5,330 nucleotides of DNA. Source: Treponema sp. (GTDB lineage: Bacteria > Spirochaetota > Spirochaetia > Treponematales > Treponemataceae). Below the pieces are notes generated by a model. It saw nothing but the letters and a program-made list of their open reading frames with translations. It was not told where the DNA came from and made no database searches. The stretch covers positions 1 through 5,330 of the forward strand of contig JAEEKM010000181.1 of the NCBI GenBank assembly GCA_016282455.1, written 5' to 3'. Positions 1-5,330 of the stretch are shown here, piece after piece; within the stretch, counting starts at the first letter, position 1, and each line of letters starts with the position of its first letter. Both the position numbers and the translations under genes were made by a program.

Positions 1-37
1 AAGCCTTAAAAAGAGGCTGTAATCTGTAAGTAAGTGC

Positions 38-58
38 GCATTTTGCAAAAAAAAATGC
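38..58. repeat. Inverted repeat GCATTTT / AAAATGC upstream of the HU promoter
   Basis: Positions 38-44 (GCATTTT) and 52-58 (AAAATGC) are a perfect 7-bp inverted repeat around a 7-nt A-rich centre. The same word GCATTTT recurs at 81-87, inside the spacer of the putative HU promoter, and is followed by the related GCATAATGC at 90-98. The arrangement could be a regulator-binding site or an A/T-rich UP-like element. It is seen directly, but its function is a guess. Confidence 0.35.
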
Positions 59-68
59 TTAAATTTCG

Positions 69-96
69 TTGAAAACACTAGCATTTTCGGCATAAT
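69..96 (+). promoter_or_regulatory. Putative sigma70 promoter of the HU gene
   Basis: TTGAAA (69-74) and CATAAT (91-96) are separated by 16 nt, and each box differs from consensus at one or two positions. The expected start of transcription is near 103, giving a leader of about 82 nt before the HU ATG. A TATACT at 102-107 lacks a matching -35 box at the right distance, so the upstream pair is preferred. Confidence 0.6.
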
Positions 97-115
97 GCGT
101 ATATACTTAATATTG

Positions 116-155
116 TTCCCTTAACAGGGAATGGGTTCTCCTTTTGGGAGGGGGG
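116..155 (+). promoter_or_regulatory. Structured HU mRNA leader with two hairpins and a G-run
   Basis: Two adjacent small stem-loops lie in the predicted leader. The first is TTCCCT (116-121) with AGGGAA (126-131) around a 4-nt loop. The second is CTCC (138-141) with GGAG (147-150) around TTTTG, extendable by G-U pairs. A run of six G follows (150-155). The GGAGG at 147-151 looks like a strong ribosome-binding sequence, but no start codon follows at a usable distance; the real site for HU is GGAG at 175-178. The leader may act as a ribosome standby or translational control site, which is inference only. Confidence 0.4.
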
Positions 156-184
156 CTAAAAAACAAACAATACTGGAGAAAAGT

Positions 185-463
185 ATGAACAAGACAGAGT
201 TGGTTGAAGCAATCGCTAAAGACACTGGTCTCACCAAGAAGGATTCCGAGAATGCCGTAAAAGCATTTGTGGAAGTAGTTTCAAAAGAACTTTCAAAGGG
301 TCATGAGGTTCAGCTCGTGGGCTTTGGAACTTTTGCAGTTGGTAAGCGTGCAGCCCGCAAGGGACGCAACCCCAAGACTGGTGAAGAGATCAAGATTGCA
401 GCATCAAAGGCTCCTAAGTTCAAGCCAGGAAAGGCTCTTAAAGACCGCGTAAACAAGCGCTAG
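185..463 (+). CDS. hup: HU-family histone-like DNA-binding protein (92 aa)
   Basis: This is a small basic nucleoid protein that binds and bends DNA as a dimer and contributes to chromosome compaction, replication and gene control. The 92 residues match the usual 90-95 of the family. Helices 1 and 2 cover about residues 3-38, the family core GFGTF is at 46-50, and the DNA-grasping beta arm follows with GRNP at 60-63; the proline at 63 is the one that intercalates in HU/IHF proteins. The C-terminal helix is lysine-rich. I place the start at 185 because MNKTELVEAI is the standard family N-terminus and GGAG (175-178) sits 6 nt upstream. An in-frame ATG at 131 would add 18 unconserved residues and has no properly spaced ribosome site. 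The gene stands alone, with its own promoter and terminator. HU versus IHF subunit is not strictly separable here, but the GRNP arm and N-terminus favour HU. Confidence 0.95.
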   Translation: MNKTELVEAIAKDTGLTKKDSENAVKAFVEVVSKELSKGHEVQLVGFGTFAVGKRAARKGRNPKTGEEIKIAASKAPKFKPGKALKDRVNKR

Positions 464-486
464 TTCTTAAGACCACCTACAAAAAG

Positions 487-540
487 CCCCCGGTAAGCAG
501 TGAAGTGCACTTCACAGAAACTTCCGGGGGTTATTTTTTT
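487..540 (+). terminator. Branched rho-independent terminator of the HU gene, possibly bidirectional
   Basis: The outer stem CCCCCGG (487-493) pairs with CCGGGGG (524-530), with an added AAG/CTT stretch at 495-497 and 521-523. Inside sits the perfect 16-nt palindrome GTGAAGTGCACTTCAC (500-515). A T-rich tract (531-541) follows. Five A residues at 481-485 give a short T-run on the opposite strand, so it could also act as a backup terminator for the minus-strand operon. It begins 23 nt after the HU stop codon. Confidence 0.9.
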
Positions 541-585
541 TACAAGCAATAAAAAATGGGGCTGTCCAATAAGATAAATGTCTAC

Positions 586-610
586 GGTCATTGAGGCTCT
601 CGAAATGACC
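586..610. repeat. REP-like hairpin 1
   Basis: GGTCATT (586-592) pairs with AATGACC (604-610) around an 11-nt loop GAGGCTCTCGA. Total length 25 nt, with a perfect 7-bp stem. It is the same size and loop type as hairpin 2 read in reverse complement; the loops match at 9 of 11 positions. Confidence 0.7.
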
Positions 611-625
611 ATGTAAACAAAACAT

Positions 626-650
626 GGTGGTTTCGACAGGCTCAACCACC
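626..650. repeat. REP-like hairpin 2 (CGACAGGCTC type)
   Basis: GGTGGTT (626-632) pairs with AACCACC (644-650) around an 11-nt loop TCGACAGGCTC. The TTTCGACAGGCTCAACC core resembles a palindromic repeat I recall as widespread in bacterial genomes, which is knowledge rather than a search result. Alternative pairings exist: GTTTCG (630-635) with CGAAAC (650-655), and ACCATGT (608-614) with ACATGGT (622-628) bridging both hairpins. Confidence 0.75.
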
Positions 651-708
651 GAAACTTGTATTTTTAAGACAGCCCCCACATACATTCTACTTATTGGAAA
701 GAAATCCC

Positions 709-1692
709 CTAAAGAACTTTTGCAAATTCCTTAATAATGGCAGGCATAAGAGTTTCAATACGGCCTTCTATACTTGCACCAGAGGCGTTTTTATGTCCAC
801 CGCCACCAAACTTAGCGGCAATTGCACTTACATCACAAACCTCTTTTGACCTGAAACCTGCCGTACAGGTATGCTCTGTATCCTGACGAAGGAAAAGTAC
901 TGCTTCCACTCCGGCAACTTCCAGCATGAGGGTGTAAAGGGCATCACTGTCCCTGCCCTCCTGACCATAGCGCCGTGTATCTTCCATAGTTTCGTATGTA
1001 ACAACAAGTTTACCGTTGCAGTGTCTTTCTGCCCTGTCAAGCATTATGGAAAGAAGCTTACGGGTATTCCATGCCTTACCGCCGGTCATTTCCTGGTAAA
1101 TACGGCGCGGGTCTGCTCCGGCTTCTGTTAAACGGGCTGCACAGCGGAATTCTTCGGCTTTTGTTGCATCAAGAAAACGGAAAAATCCAGTATCAGTTGC
1201 CATGCCAAAGAAAATTGCATTAGCCTGTTTTGCATCAGGCTTACCCACAATGGCAGTAAATAACTGTTCCACCAGGCAGGCTGCCGCACTTGCAGAAGGG
1301 TCAATTATATTATTTTCCCCCGTAACATCAGCAGTTTTATGGTGATCAACAATAAAGGTATCAAAACCTTTAAAATCCCCGTCAATGTCTCCAAGGCGGG
1401 ACAATTCCGAACAGTCAACAATAATGAGTCCTGTTTCGTCCCTTTCTCCCTGAGTCATAAACGGAAGGGCATTTTTAAAAAGAGGTGCGTATTTTTTTAT
1501 TTCTGCACGTTTAAATGGACCTGCATTGAGCATTTCATAGGGCTTATTAAAATAATCCAGAATGTATGAAACGCCCAGGCAGGAAGAAATACAATCCCCA
1601 TCGGGCTCTTTATGGCCAACGATGAGGAAAGATTCATGTGCCTGTATAAAGGCTTTAAATGAATCTATTTGAGACTGTGTAAGAGGAAGCAT
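709..1692 (-). CDS. nrnA: NrnA-like DHH/DHHA1 phosphoesterase (oligoribonuclease / pAp phosphatase)
   Basis: This 327-residue protein has both domains of the DHH-DHHA1 family. In the catalytic DHH domain, H27 with D31 and D33 (VGHKEPDGD) forms motif I, D93 lies in IIVDCSE, the namesake D116-H117-H118 follows, and D167 lies in GMATDTGFFRF; these are the metal ligands of the family. The C-terminal DHHA1 domain carries R281 and the substrate-binding GGGGHKNASG at 296-305. Length fits NrnA (about 310-330) rather than RecJ or a polyphosphatase. Known family members remove 2-5 nt RNAs and dephosphorylate pAp in the cytoplasm. It is the last operon gene: only 2 nt separate its ATG from the stop codon of the gene before it, and no clear ribosome site precedes it, so translation is probably coupled. 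Exact substrate preference (pAp, nanoRNA, or linear cyclic-dinucleotide products) cannot be read from sequence. Confidence 0.88.
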   Translation of the reverse strand: MLPLTQSQIDSFKAFIQAHESFLIVGHKEPDGDCISSCLGVSYILDYFNKPYEMLNAGPFKRAEIKKYAPLFKNALPFMTQGERDETGLIIVDCSELSRLGDIDGDFKGFDTFIVDHHKTADVTGENNIIDPSASAAACLVEQLFTAIVGKPDAKQANAIFFGMATDTGFFRFLDATKAEEFRCAARLTEAGADPRRIYQEMTGGKAWNTRKLLSIMLDRAERHCNGKLVVTYETMEDTRRYGQEGRDSDALYTLMLEVAGVEAVLFLRQDTEHTCTAGFRSKEVCDVSAIAAKFGGGGHKNASGASIEGRIETLMPAIIKEFAKVL

Positions 1693-1694
1693 GG

Positions 1695-2144
1695 TTAGAA
1701 AGTAACTTCAAGTTTTTCAGTGTTCATGCCGGAAAGGTCAACTCCATGAGAAGCAAGTCCCCAGACAGGATCACGGTGGTCACGGGTAATTGTCAGGTAC
1801 ACACGGTAGAATTCACCATTCTTGTAAACTACAGTCATGTAAGAAGGAACTCCCTTACTCTTGTTGCGGAAGCTGAGTTTTCTGATTTCACCAGGCTTAG
1901 GGTTGTTGTGCCAGTCTTTGGGAATGATGCAGGAACCAACTTTGTTCAGCTGCTTTTCGTAGATGACGATATAGGCATCCTTGTGGTCAAGAACGCGGTA
2001 AACGTTCACATTGTGATAGGAAATGCTTGAAACATTGTCTCCGTGATCCCAGATTGGCTTTTTTGCCTCAGAACCATTGCTCTGGGCAAAGCTTGGAATG
2101 ACAAGACAAGACACAAAAACAAGTAATGCAATAATTTTCTTCAT
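1695..2144 (-). CDS. Small exported protein of unknown function (149 aa)
   Basis: I do not recognise the family. The N-terminus is a clear Sec signal peptide: KK at 2-3, a hydrophobic core at about 4-17, and a likely signal peptidase I cut after SFA (18-20), leaving about 129 mature residues. A cysteine at 13 sits inside the hydrophobic core, too early for a convincing lipobox. The mature part has alternating hydrophobic and polar stretches (HNVNVYRVLDHKDAYIVIYE at about 44-63, YMTVVYKNGEFYRVYLTI at about 102-119), suggesting a small beta-sandwich or barrel, with one internal Cys (72) and several Trp. The start is supported by TGAGGAT at about 2151-2157, 7-10 nt ahead of the ATG. It begins 13 nt after the argF stop and ends 2 nt before the phosphoesterase, so it is the middle gene of the operon. 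It is likely periplasmic. Nothing visible ties it to arginine or RNA metabolism. Confidence 0.85.
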   Translation of the reverse strand: MKKIIALLVFVSCLVIPSFAQSNGSEAKKPIWDHGDNVSSISYHNVNVYRVLDHKDAYIVIYEKQLNKVGSCIIPKDWHNNPKPGEIRKLSFRNKSKGVPSYMTVVYKNGEFYRVYLTITRDHRDPVWGLASHGVDLSGMNTEKLEVTF

Positions 2145-2157
2145 AATTCAATCCTCA

Positions 2158-3111
2158 CTACTTAATCAGGGAAAGCATAATTGCCTTGATTGTATGCTTG
2201 CGGTTTTCCGCTTCATCCCAGACAAGGCTCTGTTTTCCTTCAAAAACATCTTCAGTAACTTCCTGCCCCTTCACTGCCGGCAGACAATGGAAGAAGACAG
2301 CGTCACTTTTACCGGTAGCCGCCATAAGAACTTCATTCACCTGGAAGTCAGAAAGAAGTTTAATTCTTTCGTCCTTAAGTGCTTCTTCACCCATGGAGAC
2401 CCAAACATCAGTATACAGGCAATCTGCGCCTTTGACAACCTCGCTTTTGTCAGAAATGGTGATTTTTGCACCAGATTCTTTTGCAAAGGGGGCACAGATT
2501 TTCTGAATTTCCTGGTCAGGGAAAAGGGATGCCGGAGAGTAAATGCTGAAGTTAATGCCAAGTTTTGAACAGATGAGCATAAGGCTTCTGGCCATGTTGT
2601 TGCGTCCATCTCCGCAGAAACAGAGTGTGAGGCCTTTAAGCTTACCAAAGTGCTCTTTAAGGGTCATTACATCTGCGAGAACCTGTGTCGGGTGGAATTC
2701 ATCCGTAAGACCGTTAATCACAGGAACACCGGAATATTTTGCAAGCAGTTCTACATGTTCCTGCTTAAATCCGCGGAATTCAATTGCACTGAACATGCGT
2801 CCCAAAACACGGGCAGTGTCCTGAACGCTTTCTTTTCCACCGAGCTGAATGTCGTCCGTAGACATAAAAACAGGGTGTCCCCCTTCTTCGCCAAAGGCAG
2901 TTTCAAAGGAAGAACGTGTGCGGGTAGAACGCTTTTCAAAAATAAGGGCAATGGTCTTACCCAAAAAACGCTGGTGCACTTCGCCTGCATGGGACTGCTT
3001 TTTTACAAGAAATGCATAGTCAAGTATCTGGAGAATCTCCTCGGGAGTCCAGTCAATCCAGTTAAGCAAACTTCTGCCTTTAAAAGGCGTATCAAATTTT
3101 TCAGCTTCCAT
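2158..3111 (-). CDS. argF: Ornithine carbamoyltransferase (317 aa)
   Basis: This cytoplasmic enzyme transfers carbamoyl phosphate to ornithine to give citrulline, or runs in reverse in arginine catabolism. All family signatures are present: the carbamoyl-phosphate loop STRTR at 62-66, HPTQ at 140-143, DVWVSMG with the ornithine-binding SMG loop at 235-241, HCLPA with the catalytic cysteine at 275-279, and DEAENRKHTIKAIM near the C-terminus (299-312). HCLP and the SMG loop separate it from aspartate carbamoyltransferase. Length and the N-terminal FKGRSLLNWIDWTPEEI fit the family, so the ATG at 3111 is the likely start. It heads a three-gene operon with a strong promoter just upstream, yet has no ribosome-binding site. 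No other arginine gene is next to it, so an anabolic (argF) or catabolic (arcB-type) role cannot be chosen from this window. Confidence 0.96.
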   Translation of the reverse strand: MEAEKFDTPFKGRSLLNWIDWTPEEILQILDYAFLVKKQSHAGEVHQRFLGKTIALIFEKRSTRTRSSFETAFGEEGGHPVFMSTDDIQLGGKESVQDTARVLGRMFSAIEFRGFKQEHVELLAKYSGVPVINGLTDEFHPTQVLADVMTLKEHFGKLKGLTLCFCGDGRNNMARSLMLICSKLGINFSIYSPASLFPDQEIQKICAPFAKESGAKITISDKSEVVKGADCLYTDVWVSMGEEALKDERIKLLSDFQVNEVLMAATGKSDAVFFHCLPAVKGQEVTEDVFEGKQSLVWDEAENRKHTIKAIMLSLIK

Positions 3112-3121
3112 AAGTGCAGAT

Positions 3122-3150
3122 ATTATAAATGCTTTTTATTATCTTTTCAA
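3122..3150 (-). promoter_or_regulatory. Strong sigma70 promoter of the argF operon
   Basis: On the minus strand, TTGAAA (3150-3145) and a perfect TATAAT (3127-3122) are separated by 17 nt, nearly full consensus. Only 10 nt separate the -10 box from the argF ATG, so transcription should start near 3115, about four bases before the start codon. It is the only good promoter seen for the three-gene operon. Confidence 0.8.
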
Positions 3151-3250
3151 GGGACGCATAAAAAAGACACCCTTTAATAAAAACGCAATATATGTTAAAG
3201 TCAGCAACAAAAAATCAAAAGATGTGTCTAACTGTCGGGAGACTTATACA

Positions 3251-5330
3251 ATGTTCTGCAACAAGAAAAATGTATTTTTTACCATAACTGCGGTTCTACT
3301 AACCTCAGTTTTCTTTTCATGTAACATGGAGCTGGTCTCAGAACCAACTGCAACCCAGATTACCGGAAGCCAGAAAAACACAAAAGGCTCATTACTTGCA
3401 CCGGAATCACTTACCGCAAGCCAGGGCGGAATAAAAACCGTAACCCTGCAGTGGAAATCTGCCAGCAATGCAGTGCAATACTACGTGTATTCAGCAGAAA
3501 CCGCCTTTGACACCTTTGAACGGATTGCAGAAACCAAGGGAAACGCCACCGAAATCACAATTACCCTTGAGTCAGGCAAAAACGCCTATTACAGCGTAAC
3601 AACAATTGACTCAGACGGAAACGAATCCCAGGCAAGCAAAAAAGTATTGGGTTCAACCATGGGAACTCCGGTCATTACGCAAATAGAAAACGACGAAGAC
3701 GGAACAGGCAGTACCGTAAGCTGGTGGATGCCAAACTGCACGGAAAAAACCTATCTCTCCGTGGTAAACTACACCGCCTGCTGCTACAGCGAAGACAAAA
3801 AAACAATTGTTCAGGAAAAGCACGTAACAGGTTCCACCCAGAGCGTTCACTTTACAGGCCTCGAGCCCAAGACAAGTTACTTTTACCAGATAGAAGCCTT
3901 TACCCAGAGCGACCAGACAAATGTAGAAGTGTCAGATATGGTTGACTGGGAAACCGCCCACAGGGTAATTCCTGCCGCGCCGGAAAATTTAAGCATTACA
4001 AAGGGAATATCTGCAGGTGAAATAAAAATCAAGTGGACACTCCCCGACTACGTAGACACAAAAGTTGCCGCTAACTCTTACGAACAGCACCCCGTCTGGT
4101 TTAAAATCGAACGCAAACTCCTTGAAGAAGACGACTCCCTCTACCAGACTATTGTTGATTACATTGGAACAATCCGTGACGACGAAAACACGAGTGAAGA
4201 CACTGTAATAAAAATCGCACTTGATGAAATTGACCCCGCAAATCAAACAAGCAGCACTAACCTCACCGCAGTAATTGCAGAAAACGCCGCCGTAAATCCA
4301 AACTATTCTTCCTACATTCCGGGAACAATCCTCACCTACACCGACAAAAACGCAGAACGTGGAAAACAATACTCTTACCGTGTACAGAGTTTTACAGACG
4401 ACACAAACTCAATCATAAGTTCTTCCACAAGCCTTGCAGAAGATTCAGGCTGGCTCATAGGAAACCTTACACTCAAAACAAATGCAGACTACGAAAAGTC
4501 CGAAGACCAAAGCCAGTTTACAAAAATCGACGTAAACTTTACCTGTAACTTTGATGACCAGGGCCTCACAAGCGCCTACACCTACATGCTCACCATGACC
4601 CGCACAAAGTTTGACGACAATGTAGATGAAGAAAAACTTATCCGCAGAAGTGAATCCCTTTCTGCAATTAACAGCTATGTGGAATCCTTTACGGGAGAAG
4701 ATATATTAAATAACGAAGGCTACCTGCGCTACACTCTTTACATAACTCCCTTTGGTTCAGACAGCATTCCAACTGTAGAAGGAACTGAACTAAACACCTA
4801 TTACTTAAAAACCACTTCCCCAAATGCAATTACCGTAACAGACGATGCAACCATAATTCCAGAGATTAACAATTTTGAAATTGATGACGGTTATGCAGGA
4901 AAATTTATTTTAAGCTGGGACTACGACGAACACAGCCAGTATTCTCTTTCCTGGATAGACTTTGATGAAAAAGGAAACCGCATTAACGAAGACGAAGAAC
5001 ACACTCTTACACTGGATGATTCTGCACTTGTAAAAGAAAGTGTTTCTGAAACCACAAGAGCAAGCTACACCCACACTGCCGCCTCAGGTGAGTCAAGACA
5101 GTACACCCTCACCGCAAACAACGGACTTTCTACAGACAAGATTTACAGTGACGGAGAAGGAAATCCAATAACAGTCCGCACCCTTGGAACTGCCGACATA
5201 AACTTTGACACAGAAACCATTGACTACTCTACAATCAAAGTTACCTGGAAAAAAGTTCAGTATGCAAAAGTCGGCACAAGTGATTTTGTCCTCTCCGCCC
5301 ACTACGCAGACAGTGCTGACGAACTCTTAA
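3251..5330 (+). CDS. Large lipoprotein with repeated fibronectin type III-like domains (partial, runs off the right edge)
   Basis: From the ATG at 3251 the frame stays open for 693 codons and one base to the window end, so the C-terminus is missing. GGGAG (3237-3241) lies 9 nt upstream. The N-terminus is a lipoprotein signal: KK at 5-6, hydrophobic residues 8-22, and lipobox FFSC with the lipidated cysteine at 24, in the relaxed form common in spirochaetes. A short linker then leads into a chain of FN3-like beta-sandwich modules, recognised by the core tryptophan (68, 158/159, 262, 556, 666) and by tyrosine-corner strands (YYSV at 113, YFYQ at 210, YSYRV at 374). Approximate modules are 50-136, 140-238, 244-395 (enlarged by an acidic, Asn/Ser-rich insertion), 400-530 (divergent, no core Trp), 537-645 and 650 onward. 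No catalytic domain is visible. It is probably surface or periplasmic, in binding or scaffolding. The gene is divergent from argF, with 139 nt between the two starts. Confidence 0.85.
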   Translation, partial: MFCNKKNVFFTITAVLLTSVFFSCNMELVSEPTATQITGSQKNTKGSLLAPESLTASQGGIKTVTLQWKSASNAVQYYVYSAETAFDTFERIAETKGNATEITITLESGKNAYYSVTTIDSDGNESQASKKVLGSTMGTPVITQIENDEDGTGSTVSWWMPNCTEKTYLSVVNYTACCYSEDKKTIVQEKHVTGSTQSVHFTGLEPKTSYFYQIEAFTQSDQTNVEVSDMVDWETAHRVIPAAPENLSITKGISAGEIKIKWTLPDYVDTKVAANSYEQHPVWFKIERKLLEEDDSLYQTIVDYIGTIRDDENTSEDTVIKIALDEIDPANQTSSTNLTAVIAENAAVNPNYSSYIPGTILTYTDKNAERGKQYSYRVQSFTDDTNSIISSSTSLAEDSGWLIGNLTLKTNADYEKSEDQSQFTKIDVNFTCNFDDQGLTSAYTYMLTMTRTKFDDNVDEEKLIRRSESLSAINSYVESFTGEDILNNEGYLRYTLYITPFGSDSIPTVEGTELNTYYLKTTSPNAITVTDDATIIPEINNFEIDDGYAGKFILSWDYDEHSQYSLSWIDFDEKGNRINEDEEHTLTLDDSALVKESVSETTRASYTHTAASGESRQYTLTANNGLSTDKIYSDGEGNPITVRTLGTADINFDTETIDYSTIKVTWKKVQYAKVGTSDFVLSAHYADSADELL

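Larger units (their letters stand above)
558..676. mobile_element. MITE-like element with 9-bp inverted ends and two REP-like hairpins
   Basis: Perfect 9-bp inverted ends, GGGGCTGTC at 558-566 and GACAGCCCC at 668-676, bound a 119-bp unit with no coding content. The ends resemble those of several insertion sequence families, from memory of such termini. Inside are two 25-nt stem-loops described separately. No clear target-site duplication is visible in the flanks, so insertion is not proven. It could instead be a locally evolved terminator, or a REP pair whose flanking repeats are part of the unit. Confidence 0.45.
551..677 (-). terminator. Probable terminator of the argF operon formed by inverted-repeat ends
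   Basis: On the minus strand, GGGGCTGTC (676-668) is complementary to GACAGCCCC (566-558). That second arm is followed by one A and then six T (556-551), the layout of a rho-independent terminator, though the stem encloses about 100 nt that itself folds into two hairpins. The first arm lies about 32 nt past the stop codon of the last operon gene. On the plus strand no T-run follows the repeat, so termination should be directional. The long loop weakens the call; the stem and T-run are plain. Confidence 0.55.

Noticed and set aside
2..18. Hairpin AGCCT / AGGCT as a terminator of a gene to the left
   Set aside because: The stem is only 5 bp and no T-run follows; the neighbouring gene is outside the window.
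131..184. N-terminal extension of the HU protein from an upstream in-frame ATG
   Set aside because: The 18 extra residues are not family-like, no properly spaced ribosome site precedes 131, and the ATG at 185 has both a good site and the standard HU N-terminus.
460..645. Small minus-strand reading frame across the terminators and repeats
   Set aside because: It runs through two strong hairpin structures, has no ribosome site and no protein-like composition.
1721..2144. Lipobox at Cys13 of the small exported protein
   Set aside because: The cysteine lies in the middle of the hydrophobic core, and a better signal peptidase I site (SFA) follows at residue 20.
2077..3177. Plus-strand open frames opposite argF
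   Set aside because: They overlap a fully conserved enzyme on the minus strand and show no family features of their own.
3164..3201. Promoter for the lipoprotein gene
   Set aside because: AAGACA, TATATG, TATGTT and TAAAGT are present, but no pair combines good boxes with 16-18 nt spacing, so no promoter is called.
3227..3243. GTCT / AGAC hairpin hiding the lipoprotein ribosome site
   Set aside because: A 4-bp stem is too weak to argue for regulation.
3989..4369. Minus-strand open frame of 126 codons inside the lipoprotein gene
   Set aside because: Its Cys/Val/Phe-rich translation is the shadow of Asn/Thr/Lys-rich codons on the other strand; the plus-strand frame is continuous with a lipoprotein signal and FN3 features.

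Overview
The window looks like a chromosomal segment of a spirochaete, most likely a Treponema or close relative, with moderate base composition. The evidence is a long fibronectin-type-III lipoprotein with a relaxed spirochaete-style lipobox (F-F-S-C) and the general character of the proteins. No rRNA or other marker fixes the genus, so this is an inference. The window holds four genes that are complete or nearly so, one long gene cut by the right edge, and two compact structured regions.

Region by region: (1) Positions 1-184 are non-coding. They hold a plausible sigma70 promoter (about 69-96), inverted and direct copies of a GCATTTT word, and an 82-nt leader with two small hairpins in front of an HU-family histone-like gene. 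(2) HU (185-463, +) ends at a strong branched rho-independent terminator (487-540). (3) Positions 551-677 form a compact element: nearly identical inverted ends (GGGGCTGTC/GACAGCCCC) enclose two REP-like hairpins of equal size in opposite orientation, whose stems differ by compensating changes. Read on the minus strand, the inverted ends are followed at once by a T-run, so the element probably also terminates the operon arriving from the right. (4) Positions 709-3111 on the minus strand are a tight three-gene operon in transcription order: argF (ornithine carbamoyltransferase), a small exported protein of unknown function, and an NrnA-like DHH/DHHA1 phosphoesterase. Gaps are 13 and 2 nt. (5) Positions 3112-3250 are a divergent control region. 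It has a near-consensus argF promoter lying so close to the argF ATG that the mRNA should be nearly leaderless. (6) From 3251 to the window end on the plus strand runs an uninterrupted reading frame of 693 codons for a surface lipoprotein with about six FN3-like modules; its stop lies beyond the window.

How the genes work together: no single pathway links them. HU is nucleoid housekeeping. ArgF interconverts ornithine plus carbamoyl phosphate and citrulline. The NrnA-like enzyme would clear very short RNAs and possibly pAp. The exported protein is co-transcribed but unexplained, and the FN3 lipoprotein is probably a cell-surface adhesion or binding protein. I see no CRISPR array, tRNA, rRNA, phage or defence system. 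The least ordinary features are the hairpin-bearing inverted-repeat element used as a terminator, the near-leaderless argF, and the structured HU leader.
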